Shown piece after piece: positions 15,719 to 26,738 of a stretch of DNA of 64,000 nt (its first letter is position 1; each line of letters starts with the position of its first letter). This stretch comes from Flexivirga caeni. Its GTDB lineage: Bacteria > Actinomycetota > Actinomycetes > Actinomycetales > Dermatophilaceae. The notes under the pieces were generated by a model. That model was not told where the DNA came from, did not search any database, and worked only from the letters and a program-made list of their open reading frames with translations. The DNA lies in NCBI RefSeq assembly GCF_003724155.1, contig NZ_RJJQ01000020.1, forward strand, positions 1 to 64,000, in the 5' to 3' direction. Position numbers and translations under genes: made by a program.

Positions 15719-16359
15719 CGCGACGCCCCCGCGGGCGCCAGCGCCGGCATACCGACCCGGCTGCGTGCGGCCTGCCGGTTCTCCGGCGCGCGGTGCGCGA
15801 GCGCCTCGCGCAACTGCGCCCGGCCGCGGTGGATCCGCGATCGCACGGTGCCCAGCTTGATCCCCAACGTCGCGGCGATCTCCTCGTAGGACAAACCTTC
15901 GATGTCACACAGCACCACGGCGGCGCGGAAGTCCGGCGCGAGCGCGTCCAGCGCGCGCTGGATGTCGTCGTCGAAATGGGCATCGGCATACAACTGCTCA
16001 GGGCTCCCGTCGCGGCTGGGCAGCCGCGCAGCGGCGTCATCGGCGAGCGCGTCGAAGCGGATGCGCTGCTTGCGGCGCATCTTGTCGAGGAAGACGTTGG
16101 TGGTGATGCGGTGCAGCCAGCCCTCGAAGGTGCCGGGACGGTAGGAGTGCAGCGAGCGGAACACACGGACGAACACGTCATGCGTCAGGTCCTCCGCGTC
16201 GTGCACGTTGCCGGTCAGCCGGTAGGAGAGGCGGTAGACGCGCGCCGAGTGCTCGGTGACGATCTCCTCCCAGGTCGGCGGCTCCCACCCGGGCGGCGCC
16301 ACATCGGGCACCTCGGTCTTCACTGCACCCCGCAGCAGTTGGTCGGTCATCGCTTCCAT
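15715..16359 (-). CDS. sigE: ECF RNA polymerase sigma factor SigE
   Basis: A sigma-70 family ECF factor of about 214 residues. Region 2 shows [26 protein letters not shown] and region 4 shows [25 protein letters not shown]. It groups with SigE by its operon with a zinc anti-sigma gene, its neighbours (O-methyltransferase divergent, tatB downstream) and its sequence style. It would direct envelope-stress genes. The start is uncertain: ATG 16359, ATG 16350 (GGGA 8 nt upstream) and GTG 16422 are all in frame. Multiple starts are also known for mycobacterial SigE. Confidence 0.85.
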   Translation of the reverse strand: MEAMTDQLLRGAVKTEVPDVAPPGWEPPTWEEIVTEHSARVYRLSYRLTGNVHDAEDLTHDVFVRVFRSLHSYRPGTFEGWLHRITTNVFLDKMRRKQRIRFDALADDAAARLPSRDGSPEQLYADAHFDDDIQRALDALAPDFRAAVVLCDIEGLSYEEIAATLGIKLGTVRSRIHRGRAQLREALAHRAPENRQAARSRVGMPALAPAGASR

Positions 16360-16436
16360 CCCATGTCGGTTGAGCTGAGTGCCATTGTGTCGTACGTCCC
16401 TATGAGCCTGCTGTGCTGCCACTCGGCGCCCGGCCA

Positions 16437-16446
16437 GTCCTAGGAC
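16437..16446. promoter_or_regulatory. 10-bp palindrome in the sigE / O-methyltransferase intergenic region
   Basis: GTCCTAGGAC is a perfect palindrome between the divergent sigE and O-methyltransferase genes. It could be an operator, but no known regulator matches it. Confidence 0.25.
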
Positions 16447-16540
16447 GGGTTCCTATCTCGCCCAACGCACGGCGCCCGCCGATCGTTACCGGCTGTCCCG
16501 CATCGTTTCCCTCGGTTCGGCAACACCTGCCCCGACGCAC

Positions 16541-16546
16541 TAGGTT
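16541..16546 (+). promoter_or_regulatory. -10 box of leaderless promoter for the O-methyltransferase gene
   Basis: TAGGTT, then CGAAGGC (7 nt), then ATG 16554. Confidence 0.5.
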
Positions 16547-16553
16547 CGAAGGC

Positions 16554-17186
16554 ATGTCAACACAGCGAGCGGCCAGCTGGGGGTATGCCGAGGAGTTCGT
16601 GCCGGAGCCGGAAGCCGTTGAACGCGCCCGGACCCGCGGCGAACAGCTGGGCTGTACCCCGGTCGGCCCCGGCACCGGGCCGGCCCTGCGGCTGCTCACC
16701 GCCGCAACGCGCGCCAGGTCGGTCGTCGAGGTCGGCACCGGCGCCGGGTCATCGGGACTGTGGCTGCTGGCCGGTATGCCGGCCGACGGCGTCCTGACCA
16801 CCATCGACATCAAACCCGAGCACCAGAGCGCCGCCCGGCAGGCGTATGCCGCGGCCGGCATACCCGCTGCACGCACCCGCCTGATCGCCGGCGACGCGCT
16901 GCAGGTGATGGGCCGGCTGGCGGACGGCAGCTACGACCTGGTCTTCGTCGACGGGCACAAACCGGACTACCCCGCATACATCGACGCGGCGGCGCGGCTG
17001 CTGCGCACCGGCGGATTGCTGCTGATCGACAACATGCTCTGGCACGACCGGGTGGCCGACCCGGCGGTCCGTGACGAGACCACCGTGCTGCTACGCGACC
17101 TGGGCAAGCAATTGCGCGACGATCCGGAGTGGACCGCAGCCATGCTGCCGGTCGGCGACGGCCTGCTGGCAGCCGTGAAGGCCTGA
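16554..17186 (+). CDS. SAM-dependent O-methyltransferase (class I, COMT/family 3)
   Basis: A 210-residue protein with the SAM-binding motif VEVGTGAGSSGLW, acidic ribose loop TIDIKPEHQ, motif YDLVFVDGHKPDYPAY and GGLLLIDNMLWHDRV, all typical of cation-dependent O-methyltransferases of the catechol/caffeoyl-CoA type. The small-molecule substrate is unknown. It corresponds in position to Rv1220c, next to and divergent from sigE. ATG 16554 is supported by the TAGGTT -10 box 7 nt upstream; upstream in-frame codons lack support. Confidence 0.88.
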   Translation: MSTQRAASWGYAEEFVPEPEAVERARTRGEQLGCTPVGPGTGPALRLLTAATRARSVVEVGTGAGSSGLWLLAGMPADGVLTTIDIKPEHQSAARQAYAAAGIPAARTRLIAGDALQVMGRLADGSYDLVFVDGHKPDYPAYIDAAARLLRTGGLLLIDNMLWHDRVADPAVRDETTVLLRDLGKQLRDDPEWTAAMLPVGDGLLAAVKA

Positions 17187-17206
17187 GGCTGCCTGTCGTC
17201 ATACTC

Positions 17207-17241
17207 AAGGCGGCCGTCACCCGGATCGGTGCGGCCGCCTT
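17207..17241. terminator. Bidirectional hairpin terminator
   Basis: AAGGCGGCCG (17207-17216) and CGGCCGCCTT (17232-17241) form a perfect 10-bp stem between the convergent O-methyltransferase and DUF3117 genes. The flanking A and T pairs give short A/T edges on either strand. Confidence 0.7.
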
Positions 17242-17263
17242 GCTCGTGCTGGTGGGTCGAGCC

Positions 17264-17431
17264 TCAGCCGATGCAGCCCTTGATCGCGTCGCCGAGAGCC
17301 TGGGCCTCCTCGGCGTTCATCTCGACGACCAGGCGGCCACCGCCCTCTAGGGGCATCCGCAGCAGGATGCTGCGGCCTTCCTTGGTGACCTCCAGAGGGC
17401 CGTCTCCAGTCCTCGGCTTCATTGCCGCCAT
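17264..17431 (-). CDS. DUF3117 small protein
   Basis: A 55-residue protein, MAAMKPRTGDGPLEVTKEG at the start and EEAQALGDAIKGCIG at the end, matching the actinobacterial DUF3117 family (M. tuberculosis Rv1211) in length and sequence. ATG 17431 has a purine-rich GGAAGGGGAAA ribosome site. The function is unknown. The conserved arrangement with tagA, the LOG gene and the sigE block in other Actinobacteria supports it as a real gene despite its size. Confidence 0.85.
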   Translation of the reverse strand: MAAMKPRTGDGPLEVTKEGRSILLRMPLEGGGRLVVEMNAEEAQALGDAIKGCIG

Positions 17432-17464
17432 GGGCTTTCCCCTTCCATCCGCGCAGCATCGGTC

Positions 17465-17524
17465 GTGGTCGCACCACTGCCACGCGGGTGATTTCGGCGC
17501 CGGGGTTCCGGCCGGTGCGACCAC
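17465..17524. repeat. 11-bp inverted repeat upstream of DUF3117
   Basis: GTGGTCGCACC (17465-17475) is repeated in inverse as GGTGCGACCAC (17514-17524), 38 bp apart, in the 204-bp gap between DUF3117 and the divergent enoyl-CoA hydratase gene. It may be a paired operator or an RNA stem; no known regulator is evident. Confidence 0.4.
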
Positions 17525-17635
17525 CAGTCCCCTGCAGTATTTCAGGTGTTGTCGCGTGGAGGGAAATCCCGGCCGCCCCGTCTGCTCGCACCGGTGGCTA
17601 CGCTGCTGTTCGCCGACCACCGCCGAGGAGACCGC

Positions 17636-18436
17636 ATGTCCGAGACCAGCACCGCACCTGTCGTCACCGAGCGAGCCGGCGGTGTCGCCATCGTGCGACT
17701 CAACCGCCCCGACGCGATGAATTCGCTGAACCTGGAGACCAAGGGCGCGCTGCTCACGGTGCTGCGCAAGGTGGCCGCGGACGACGCCGTCCGGTGCGTG
17801 GTCCTGACCGGCACCGGCCGGGCATTCTGCGTGGGGCAGGACCTGAAGGAGCACGTCGGCCTGCTCGCCGACGGTGCGGACGCGCTCTTCACCACCGTCC
17901 CGGAGCACTACAACCCGATCGTCACGCTGCTCTCGACGATGGACAAACCGGTGGTGGCCGCGGTCAACGGCGTGGCTGCCGGCGCCGGCGCTGCGTTCGC
18001 CTTCGCCGCCGACTTCCGCATCCTGGCCGACACCGCCGGGTTCAACCTGGCGTTCACCGGCATCGCGCTGTCCAGCGACTCGGGTTCGTCGTTTTGGCTG
18101 CCCCGGCTCGTCGGCGTCGCCAAGGCCAAGGAACTGCTGCTGATGCCGCGCACCGTCCGGGCCGACGAGGCGCAGGCTCTCGGCCTGGCGACACGCGTCG
18201 TGCCGGCCGACGAATTCGCCGACGCTGTCAGCGAATTCGCCACATCGCTGGCGGCCGGGCCGACCAAGGCGTATGGCGCCATCCGGCGCGCCGTCGAATT
18301 CTCGGCGACCCACACCCTTGCCGAGTCGCTGGAGCACGAGGCCGGCCTGATGGCGCTGACGGGCGGCACGCGCGACCATCACGCCGCGGTGGACGCCTTC
18401 CTCGCCAAGGAGCAGCCGGTCTTCGAGGGCCGGTAG
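17636..18436 (+). CDS. Enoyl-CoA hydratase/isomerase family protein (crotonase)
   Basis: A 266-residue crotonase-fold protein. The oxyanion-hole segments are RAFCVGQDLKEH and NGVAAGAGAAFAFAADFRI, and the LPRLVG segment is also conserved. The group hydrates or isomerises enoyl-CoA esters in fatty-acid or aromatic degradation. ALSSDSGSSFWLPRLVG resembles the D-containing active site of PaaG-like isomerases more than a classic hydratase with two Glu. The ribosome site GAGGAG lies 4-5 nt before ATG 17636. It stands alone between divergent and convergent genes, so the pathway cannot be assigned. Confidence 0.82.
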   Translation: MSETSTAPVVTERAGGVAIVRLNRPDAMNSLNLETKGALLTVLRKVAADDAVRCVVLTGTGRAFCVGQDLKEHVGLLADGADALFTTVPEHYNPIVTLLSTMDKPVVAAVNGVAAGAGAAFAFAADFRILADTAGFNLAFTGIALSSDSGSSFWLPRLVGVAKAKELLLMPRTVRADEAQALGLATRVVPADEFADAVSEFATSLAAGPTKAYGAIRRAVEFSATHTLAESLEHEAGLMALTGGTRDHHAAVDAFLAKEQPVFEGR

Positions 18437-18439
18437 CGC

Positions 18440-18889
18440 TCAGTCGCTGCCCGGCTGCGTCACGAAATCACCGAGCAAGTCGACGGCCGAGAACCTGCGG
18501 CCGGTCACCTGTTCCGGCTCGATCTGCACCATGTGCGGTTTGGCTCCCGGCTCCCAAGGGAACACCGGCACCTGCAGCAGCTCCAGCAACTCGTGCAGCC
18601 GGGCGATCTCCGTGGCGACCCCGGAGACCATGACGCTCCAGGCGATCCGGGTCTGCGGGTCGAAGCCGTCCGCCTCGAAACAGACCTGGTTGCCGTTCGC
18701 CGCGTCGAACTTGATGCCGGATCCAGTGCGGAAGAGGACGTTGCCCTCGTGGAGGGCGTAATTGATCGGAAAGATCTCCGGCCGTCCTGCGACGATCACG
18801 CCGAGCCGGCCGAGGTGCCCGCTGCTGAGGAGCTCCATCGACGCTTCGGCGGTCAACTGCTCGGTGCGGGGGTGTGTGGATGCCTGCAT
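18440..18889 (-). CDS. Pyridoxamine-5'-phosphate-oxidase-like flavin-binding protein, DevR regulon type
   Basis: A 149-residue split-barrel protein (SSGHLGRLGVIVAGRPEIFPINYALHEGNVLFRTG), of the PPOX-like family that binds FMN or F420. It shares the layout FPxNY/H...VFPW..GAKP with the neighbouring gene at 18966-19385, so the two are paralogues. A DosR-type box lies 37 bp upstream of its ATG, which points to induction by hypoxia or nitric oxide through the DevR/DevS pair encoded next door. The substrate is unknown. No strong ribosome site is seen before ATG 18889. Confidence 0.8.
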   Translation of the reverse strand: MQASTHPRTEQLTAEASMELLSSGHLGRLGVIVAGRPEIFPINYALHEGNVLFRTGSGIKFDAANGNQVCFEADGFDPQTRIAWSVMVSGVATEIARLHELLELLQVPVFPWEPGAKPHMVQIEPEQVTGRRFSAVDLLGDFVTQPGSD

Positions 18890-18925
18890 GCAGCCAACAG
18901 TGCCCGCTGCCGTTCTACCGGCACA

Positions 18926-18939
18926 GGGCCTTTGGTCCC
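18926..18939 (-). promoter_or_regulatory. DosR/DevR-type box upstream of the first flavoprotein gene
   Basis: GGGCCTTTGGTCCC on the plus strand, i.e. GGGACCAAAGGCCC on the coding strand, fits the mycobacterial DosR core GGGAC-N-TT/NN-G-N-CCC closely. It is 37 bp upstream of ATG 18889. Confidence 0.65.
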
Positions 18940-18965
18940 CTTGCGACGCGGCGGACGGCCGCCTC

Positions 18966-19385
18966 TCAGGACTGCGGACCGCTGACCTGAACCCGGCGGC
19001 CGGAGACCGAGTCCGGCTCGATCCGCAGGAACCAGGGCTTGGCGCCCTCCTGCCACGGGAAGAGCGGCAGCTGCAGCGCGTCGACCACCTCGTGCAGCTG
19101 GTCGACGGTCCGCGCCGTCCCCTTGATCACGACACTCCACGCCTGCGACCGCACGGCGTCATACCCGTCGACCTCGAAGGCGACCGGACGGTGCCCGGCA
19201 GCGGTGTGTTTGGTGCCCGACCCCGTGCGGATCACGACAGTTCCCTGGTCGACCACGTGGTTGACCGGGAAGATGTCCGGCTGTCCGTCGACGACGACCG
19301 CGAGGCGCCCGACCGGCACGGAACGAACCAGCGCCCAGCACTCGGACTCCTGCAATTGCGTGGTGGCCTTGTTCGTGGGTTCCAT
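18966..19385 (-). CDS. Pyridoxamine-5'-phosphate-oxidase-like flavin-binding protein, second copy
   Basis: A 139-residue paralogue of the previous protein (VPVGRLAVVVDGQPDIFPVNHVVDQGTVVIRTGSG...LPLFPWQEGAKPWFLRIEP). The split-barrel fold binds a flavin-type cofactor at a dimer interface; the reaction is unknown. A DosR-type box sits about 36 bp before its ATG, overlapping the 3' end of the devR gene upstream. It lies between devR and the first flavoprotein gene on the same strand, but each flavoprotein gene has its own box, so they are probably separate transcription units within one regulon. Confidence 0.8.
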   Translation of the reverse strand: MEPTNKATTQLQESECWALVRSVPVGRLAVVVDGQPDIFPVNHVVDQGTVVIRTGSGTKHTAAGHRPVAFEVDGYDAVRSQAWSVVIKGTARTVDQLHEVVDALQLPLFPWQEGAKPWFLRIEPDSVSGRRVQVSGPQS

Positions 19386-19423
19386 GCACCGAGTGTGGTC
19401 GGCACGTGCCGTGCGGCACAGGG

Positions 19424-22861
<3,438 letters not shown>

Positions 22862-22904
22862 CGGCGGACACGTCGCTGCCGCGCAAACATGAAAGACTCG
22901 GGTC

Positions 22905-23333
22905 ATGGCGGCACTGATCTGGTTCGCGGGCGGGGTGCTGCTGGCCGCCGCGGAGGCGCTCAGCGGCGACTTCGTGCTGCTCATGCTGGGCGGCGGCGCG
23001 CTCGCTGCGGCCCTCGCAGCGTGGCTCGGCGCACCGCTCTGGCTGACCGGTGTCATCTTCGCGATCGTGTCCGTCGGGCTGGTCCTCGGAGTGCGCCCGA
23101 CCATCAAGCGTCATCTAATGCGCTCGCCGGGGACTCGGATGGGCGTCGAGGCCCTACGCGGCAAGGAGGCGACCGTGGTGGCCGCCTTCGGCAACACCGG
23201 AGGCCAAATCCGGCTGTCCGGCGAGATCTGGTCGGCGAGACCCGCCGACGAGGACGACACCTTCCGCACCGGGGAGACTGTGATCGTCCAAGACATCGAC
23301 GGCGCCACTGCTGTCGTGAAACGGGGAGAATGA
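22905..23333 (+). CDS. NfeD-like membrane protein
   Basis: A 142-residue protein with three N-terminal membrane helices (about residues 1-67), then a C-terminal OB-fold beta domain (LRGKEATVVAAFGNTGGQIRLSGEIWSARP), the pattern of the short NfeD1b-type family. NfeD proteins are encoded beside SPFH/stomatin proteins and work with them at the membrane; here the SPFH gene follows directly, with its start 2 bases after this stop. A weak AAGACT 6 nt before the ATG could be a leaderless -10 element. Confidence 0.85.
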   Translation: MAALIWFAGGVLLAAAEALSGDFVLLMLGGGALAAALAAWLGAPLWLTGVIFAIVSVGLVLGVRPTIKRHLMRSPGTRMGVEALRGKEATVVAAFGNTGGQIRLSGEIWSARPADEDDTFRTGETVIVQDIDGATAVVKRGE

Positions 23334-23335
23334 CA

Positions 23336-24682
23336 ATGGAACCAGTGCTGATCGTCGTCGCGATCCTGGTGATCCTGGTAATCATCGTGGTCGTGAAGTC
23401 CGTCGCGCTGATCCCCCAGGCGGAAGCCGCGGTGATCGAGCGACTCGGGCGTTACACCAAGACGGTGTCCGGGCAGCTGACGCTGCTGGTGCCGTTCATC
23501 GACCGGGTGCGCGCCCGGGTGGACCTGCGGGAACGCGTCGTGTCGTTCCCCCCGCAGCCGGTGATCACCGAGGACAACCTGACGGTCAATATCGACACCG
23601 TCGTCTATTTCCAGGTCACCGAGCCGCGCGCTGCCGTCTACGAGATCAACGACTACATCGTCGGTGTCGAGCAGCTGACCACCACCACCCTGCGCAACGT
23701 CGTCGGCGGTATGACGCTGGAGGAGACACTCACCTCCCGCGAGACCATCAACGCCCAGTTGCGCGGTGTGCTCGACGAGGCGACCGGCCGTTGGGGTCTG
23801 CGCGTCGCCCGCGTGGAGCTGAAGTCGATCTTCCCGCCGCCTTCCATCCAGGAGTCGATGGAGAAGCAGATGAAGGCCGACCGCGAGAAGCGGGCGACCA
23901 TCCTGGCGGCCGAAGGTCACCGGGAGGCCGCGATCAAGTCGGCCGAAGGTGACAAACAGAGCCAGATCCTCGCGGCCGAGGGTGCCAAGCAGGCCGCGAT
24001 CCTGGCCGCCGAGGCCGACCGGCAGTCGCAGGTGCTGCGCGCCGAAGGTGAACGCGCCGCCAAGTACCTGCACGCACAAGGTGAAGCCAAGGCGATCGAG
24101 AAGAAGTTCAACGCGATCCGGGCCAGTCGCCCGACGCCCGAACTGCTCGCCTACGAATACCTCCAGCAGTTGCCCGAGATGGCCAAGGGCGAGGCGAGCA
24201 AGGTGTGGGTGGTGCCGACCGACTTCGGTGCGGCGCTGCAGGGTTTCGCCAAGTCGTTCGGTGCACAGTCCGACGACGGCACCTTCCACTACGAGATGCC
24301 GCCGGCCGAGAAGATGGCGCCGATGAACGACGCCGACGTCGAGGACTGGTTCAAGCTGACCCGCGACCCGGCTGTTGCCAAGGCCGTCGCCGACGCGGAG
24401 GCGGTCGCCCGGCAGACCACCGAGGCGGACGAGCCGCCCGCGCGAATCCGCCCGAGCCGGCCGCCGGCGCCCGCTCCGGAGCCCGCGGCTGCGCCCGAGC
24501 CACCCGAACCCGGCGCCGCCACGCAGGCGCTGCCCGCAGCGCCGGCACCCGGCCAGCCACAGATCCCCGGCCCGCCCCCGCAATACCCGCCGCAGGGCGT
24601 GCAACTGCCCGGACACCAGCAGGCTGCGCCGCAGCAGCCGCCCTACCCGCCGGGGCAGCCCGGTCCGGAGGGCGGTCAGTAG
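23336..24682 (+). CDS. SPFH/Band-7 (stomatin-like) membrane protein
   Basis: A 448-residue protein: one N-terminal membrane helix, an SPFH domain (IPQAEAAVIERLGRYTKTV...VDLRERVVSFPPQPVITEDNL), then a long coiled-coil rich in the repeat AEG/AxxxxAAI (about 195-245), and a low-complexity Pro/Ala/Gln tail of about 90 residues. Stomatin-like proteins form large oligomers in membrane microdomains with NfeD partners. ATG 23336 has GGGGAG 7 nt upstream; ATG 23330, overlapping the nfeD stop, is an alternative but would sit too near the ribosome site. Confidence 0.88.
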   Translation: MEPVLIVVAILVILVIIVVVKSVALIPQAEAAVIERLGRYTKTVSGQLTLLVPFIDRVRARVDLRERVVSFPPQPVITEDNLTVNIDTVVYFQVTEPRAAVYEINDYIVGVEQLTTTTLRNVVGGMTLEETLTSRETINAQLRGVLDEATGRWGLRVARVELKSIFPPPSIQESMEKQMKADREKRATILAAEGHREAAIKSAEGDKQSQILAAEGAKQAAILAAEADRQSQVLRAEGERAAKYLHAQGEAKAIEKKFNAIRASRPTPELLAYEYLQQLPEMAKGEASKVWVVPTDFGAALQGFAKSFGAQSDDGTFHYEMPPAEKMAPMNDADVEDWFKLTRDPAVAKAVADAEAVARQTTEADEPPARIRPSRPPAPAPEPAAAPEPPEPGAATQALPAAPAPGQPQIPGPPPQYPPQGVQLPGHQQAAPQQPPYPPGQPGPEGGQ

Positions 24683-24712
24683 ATCCGGCTCGCTGACAAA
24701 CTCAGCAGTTAC

Positions 24713-24763
24713 CCGACAGGCTCAGTAGTCCCGGCCGATTGCCCGGATTACTGAGCCTGTCGG
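24713..24763. terminator. Strong hairpin after the SPFH gene
   Basis: CCGACAGGCTCAGTA (24713-24727) pairs perfectly with TACTGAGCCTGTCGG (24749-24763), a 15-bp stem with a 21-nt loop, 30 bp after the SPFH stop. Confidence 0.7.
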
Positions 24764-24894
24764 CGTCGCCCGAGACATCAGGAGATCATTGTGCAGCGGT
24801 CCTCGGCTCGATTCCTGTGTCGCTGGCCCGGCCTCCCGTCGTTCAGGTGTGCAACTGACAGCCACGTGCCTGCTGTCCGCAACGGTTGCCGATG

Positions 24895-25025
24895 ACACAA
24901 CCTTCGACCGTTGAAGCGGAGAGCACGGAACAGCGCACTGCGGTGACGCAACCTTCGACCGTCGAGGCTTACGGCCCGGATGCCGGCCCCGGAGCGACAT
25001 AACCTTCAACTGTCGAGGCTTACGG
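24895..25025. repeat. Palindromic repeat array, three units at exact 51-bp period
   Basis: Units begin at 24895, 24946 and 24997. Each reads ACRYAACCTTCRACYGT followed by cGAgGC(T/G), with the palindromic core TTCGACCGTCGA in the best copy. The last two also share GTCGAGGCTTACGG. The array lies between the convergent SPFH and hydrolase genes, as do the related arrays at 14444 and 37171. Confidence 0.7.
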
Positions 25026-25040
25026 CGCGGTAGGAGGGGA

Positions 25041-25925
25041 TTACCCGCGGGCGGCGGCCGTCGCGAGAGCCCGGATCTCCGCGACGAACTGCGGCCAGAG
25101 CGCCTCGGGCAGGTCGTGCCCCATCCCGGGGAACGTCACGCGCCGCGCCCCCGGCACGGCGGCGGCCGTCGCGCGACCGCCGTCGGGCTGCACCAGCGGA
25201 TCGGACTCGCCGTGCAGCACCAGGGTCGGCACGGCCAGCCCCCGCAGCCGCTCCGACCGGTCGGCGGCGAGCTGAATCGCGGCCAGCTGCCGCGCCACAC
25301 CCGCCGGGTCGTTGGACCGCCGGAACGACTCCTTGCCACGCTCGGCGAGCCCCGCCTCGTCCAGCGGATAGCCGGGCGAACCGATCACCCGGTAAACCGC
25401 GACCGAGCGCGCGGCAGCGGCTTCCGCACAGTCGGGCGGCGGGATGAACAAGGCGCTCATCGCGTCCGCCGTCGGCGGCCCGATCGCCACCGACGGCGTC
25501 GACATGATCGACGTCAGCGACAGCAGCCGCTCCGGGTGCCGCAGGGCGAACTCCTGCACGATCATGCCGCCCATCGACGCCCCCACCAGGTGCACCCGTT
25601 CCAGTTCGAGCGCGTCCAGCAGGCCGAGGGTGTCGTCGGCCATGTCGCCCAGCGTGTATGGCGCACTCTCCAGCGGCTTTCCGACCAGCAGACCGGACAG
25701 GTCCGGCACGCCGGCTTCGTGCAGGTGAGTGGACAGCCCGATGTCACGGTTGTCGAACCGCACGACGTGGAACCCCGCATCCACCAGCAGGCTGCAGAAT
25801 CCGTCCGGCCAGCCGATCATCTGGGTGGCCAGGCCCATGACGAGCACGACGGCCGGGTTGGCGGGGTCGCCGAACGTCTCGTAGGCGAGTTCGACGTCCC
25901 CGCACTGCGCGGTCGAGATCGGCAT
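25041..25925 (-). CDS. Alpha/beta-hydrolase fold protein
   Basis: A 294-residue hydrolase with oxyanion region LVMGLATQMIGWPDGF, RFDNRDIGLS, nucleophile elbow GASMGG (Ser), Asp in HGESDPLVQPDGG and His in GMGHDLP, a complete triad. It resembles actinobacterial esterases or epoxide-hydrolase-like proteins often annotated beside PHA and lipid genes. The ribosome site AGGAGGT 8 nt from the ATG overlaps the end of the lipase gene upstream. It is the last gene of a seven-gene minus-strand cluster that begins with phaE/phaC, so a role in storage-lipid or PHA-chain turnover is plausible, though unproven. Confidence 0.85.
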   Translation of the reverse strand: MPISTAQCGDVELAYETFGDPANPAVVLVMGLATQMIGWPDGFCSLLVDAGFHVVRFDNRDIGLSTHLHEAGVPDLSGLLVGKPLESAPYTLGDMADDTLGLLDALELERVHLVGASMGGMIVQEFALRHPERLLSLTSIMSTPSVAIGPPTADAMSALFIPPPDCAEAAAARSVAVYRVIGSPGYPLDEAGLAERGKESFRRSNDPAGVARQLAAIQLAADRSERLRGLAVPTLVLHGESDPLVQPDGGRATAAAVPGARRVTFPGMGHDLPEALWPQFVAEIRALATAAARG

Positions 25926-25931
25926 CTTAGG

Positions 25932-26738
25932 TTACCTCCTGGTGGTGGACCGCCGGACCGGCCGGCCGGCCGGAGCAAGTTCGTCGGCGAGGATCCGGTA
26001 GACCTGCGCGTTAGTGGCCAGGCCCAGGTGCGAACCGCGAACCCAGCGCACTTTCGCTCCCGGCAGCACGCACGACTGGGGCCGGACGATGCCGTCGTCC
26101 TCGGAGGCGACACAGGTCAAGGGCACTGGCCCGGTCGCTGCCGATTCGGTGCCGTCGCGGTAGGAACACAAGCAGCCGGAGGTGAGGCAGTGCCGGGAGC
26201 GCGCGCCCGGGTCACGCGCGGTCTCCACCCAGCGGGCGCCCGCGACCGCAGCCGCCGTCAGCGGCGCGACGTCGAGATTGTCGGTCAGTGGGCTGCCGAG
26301 GGTCACGACCTTCGCGACCAGGCCGGGCTCGAGCCCGGCCAGCGCGTTCGCGAGCAGCCCTCCCCTGCTGTGCCCCACGAGCACGACCGGCTCCCCGGCA
26401 CGCTCCGCGAGCGCGCAAAGCCGACGGCGCAACGGCGGCAAGTAGCGCTCCGCGCAGCCGACGTTCCAGACGATCCCCGACAGTTTCGGCCGGTAGCCGG
26501 TGCGCTGCAGCCAGTTCGCGAGCACCACGAGGGACACATCGCCCGCCAGGAAACCGGGGATGAGTAGCACCGGACGGTCCCGGCCGTCCCGCACGCCCAC
26601 GCCCCGCCATACCGGCGACGTCAGCAGCCCGGCGTACTCCACCGGCCAGGTGCACTCCTGCACCGGGTCCCGCCACCATTGCCTGGCCCCGCGCGGCGCG
26701 CAGGAGATTGCCTCCCCCTCGCCGGCGCCGACGCTCAC
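25932..26738 (-). CDS. Lipase/esterase-like alpha/beta hydrolase
   Basis: A 268-residue protein with LIPGFLAGDVSLVVLANWL, the lipase box GHSRGG and a late His in RGSHLGLA; Asp is probably in CVASEDDGIV. The sequence style fits triacylglycerol-lipase-like proteins (PGAP1/LipA type fold) found in actinobacteria. No signal peptide is seen, so it acts inside the cell. Its GTG start overlaps the stop of the acyl-CoA ligase gene (GTGA), showing translational coupling. Four Cys residues cluster at about 190-205 (HCLTSGCLC), which is unusual. Confidence 0.75.
   Translation of the reverse strand: MSVGAGEGEAISCAPRGARQWWRDPVQECTWPVEYAGLLTSPVWRGVGVRDGRDRPVLLIPGFLAGDVSLVVLANWLQRTGYRPKLSGIVWNVGCAERYLPPLRRRLCALAERAGEPVVLVGHSRGGLLANALAGLEPGLVAKVVTLGSPLTDNLDVAPLTAAAVAGARWVETARDPGARSRHCLTSGCLCSYRDGTESAATGPVPLTCVASEDDGIVRPQSCVLPGAKVRWVRGSHLGLATNAQVYRILADELAPAGRPVRRSTTRR

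Larger units (their letters stand above)
24683..25040. other. Non-coding gap between convergent genes
   Basis: No gene is supported in this 358-base gap. It contains the 15-bp-stem terminator and the three-unit palindrome array listed separately; the middle (24764-24894) shows nothing recognisable. Confidence 0.6.

Noticed and set aside
24780-24850. A CTCGATTCC segment that resembles a tRNA T-arm
   Set aside because: No acceptor, D or anticodon arm can be formed around it.
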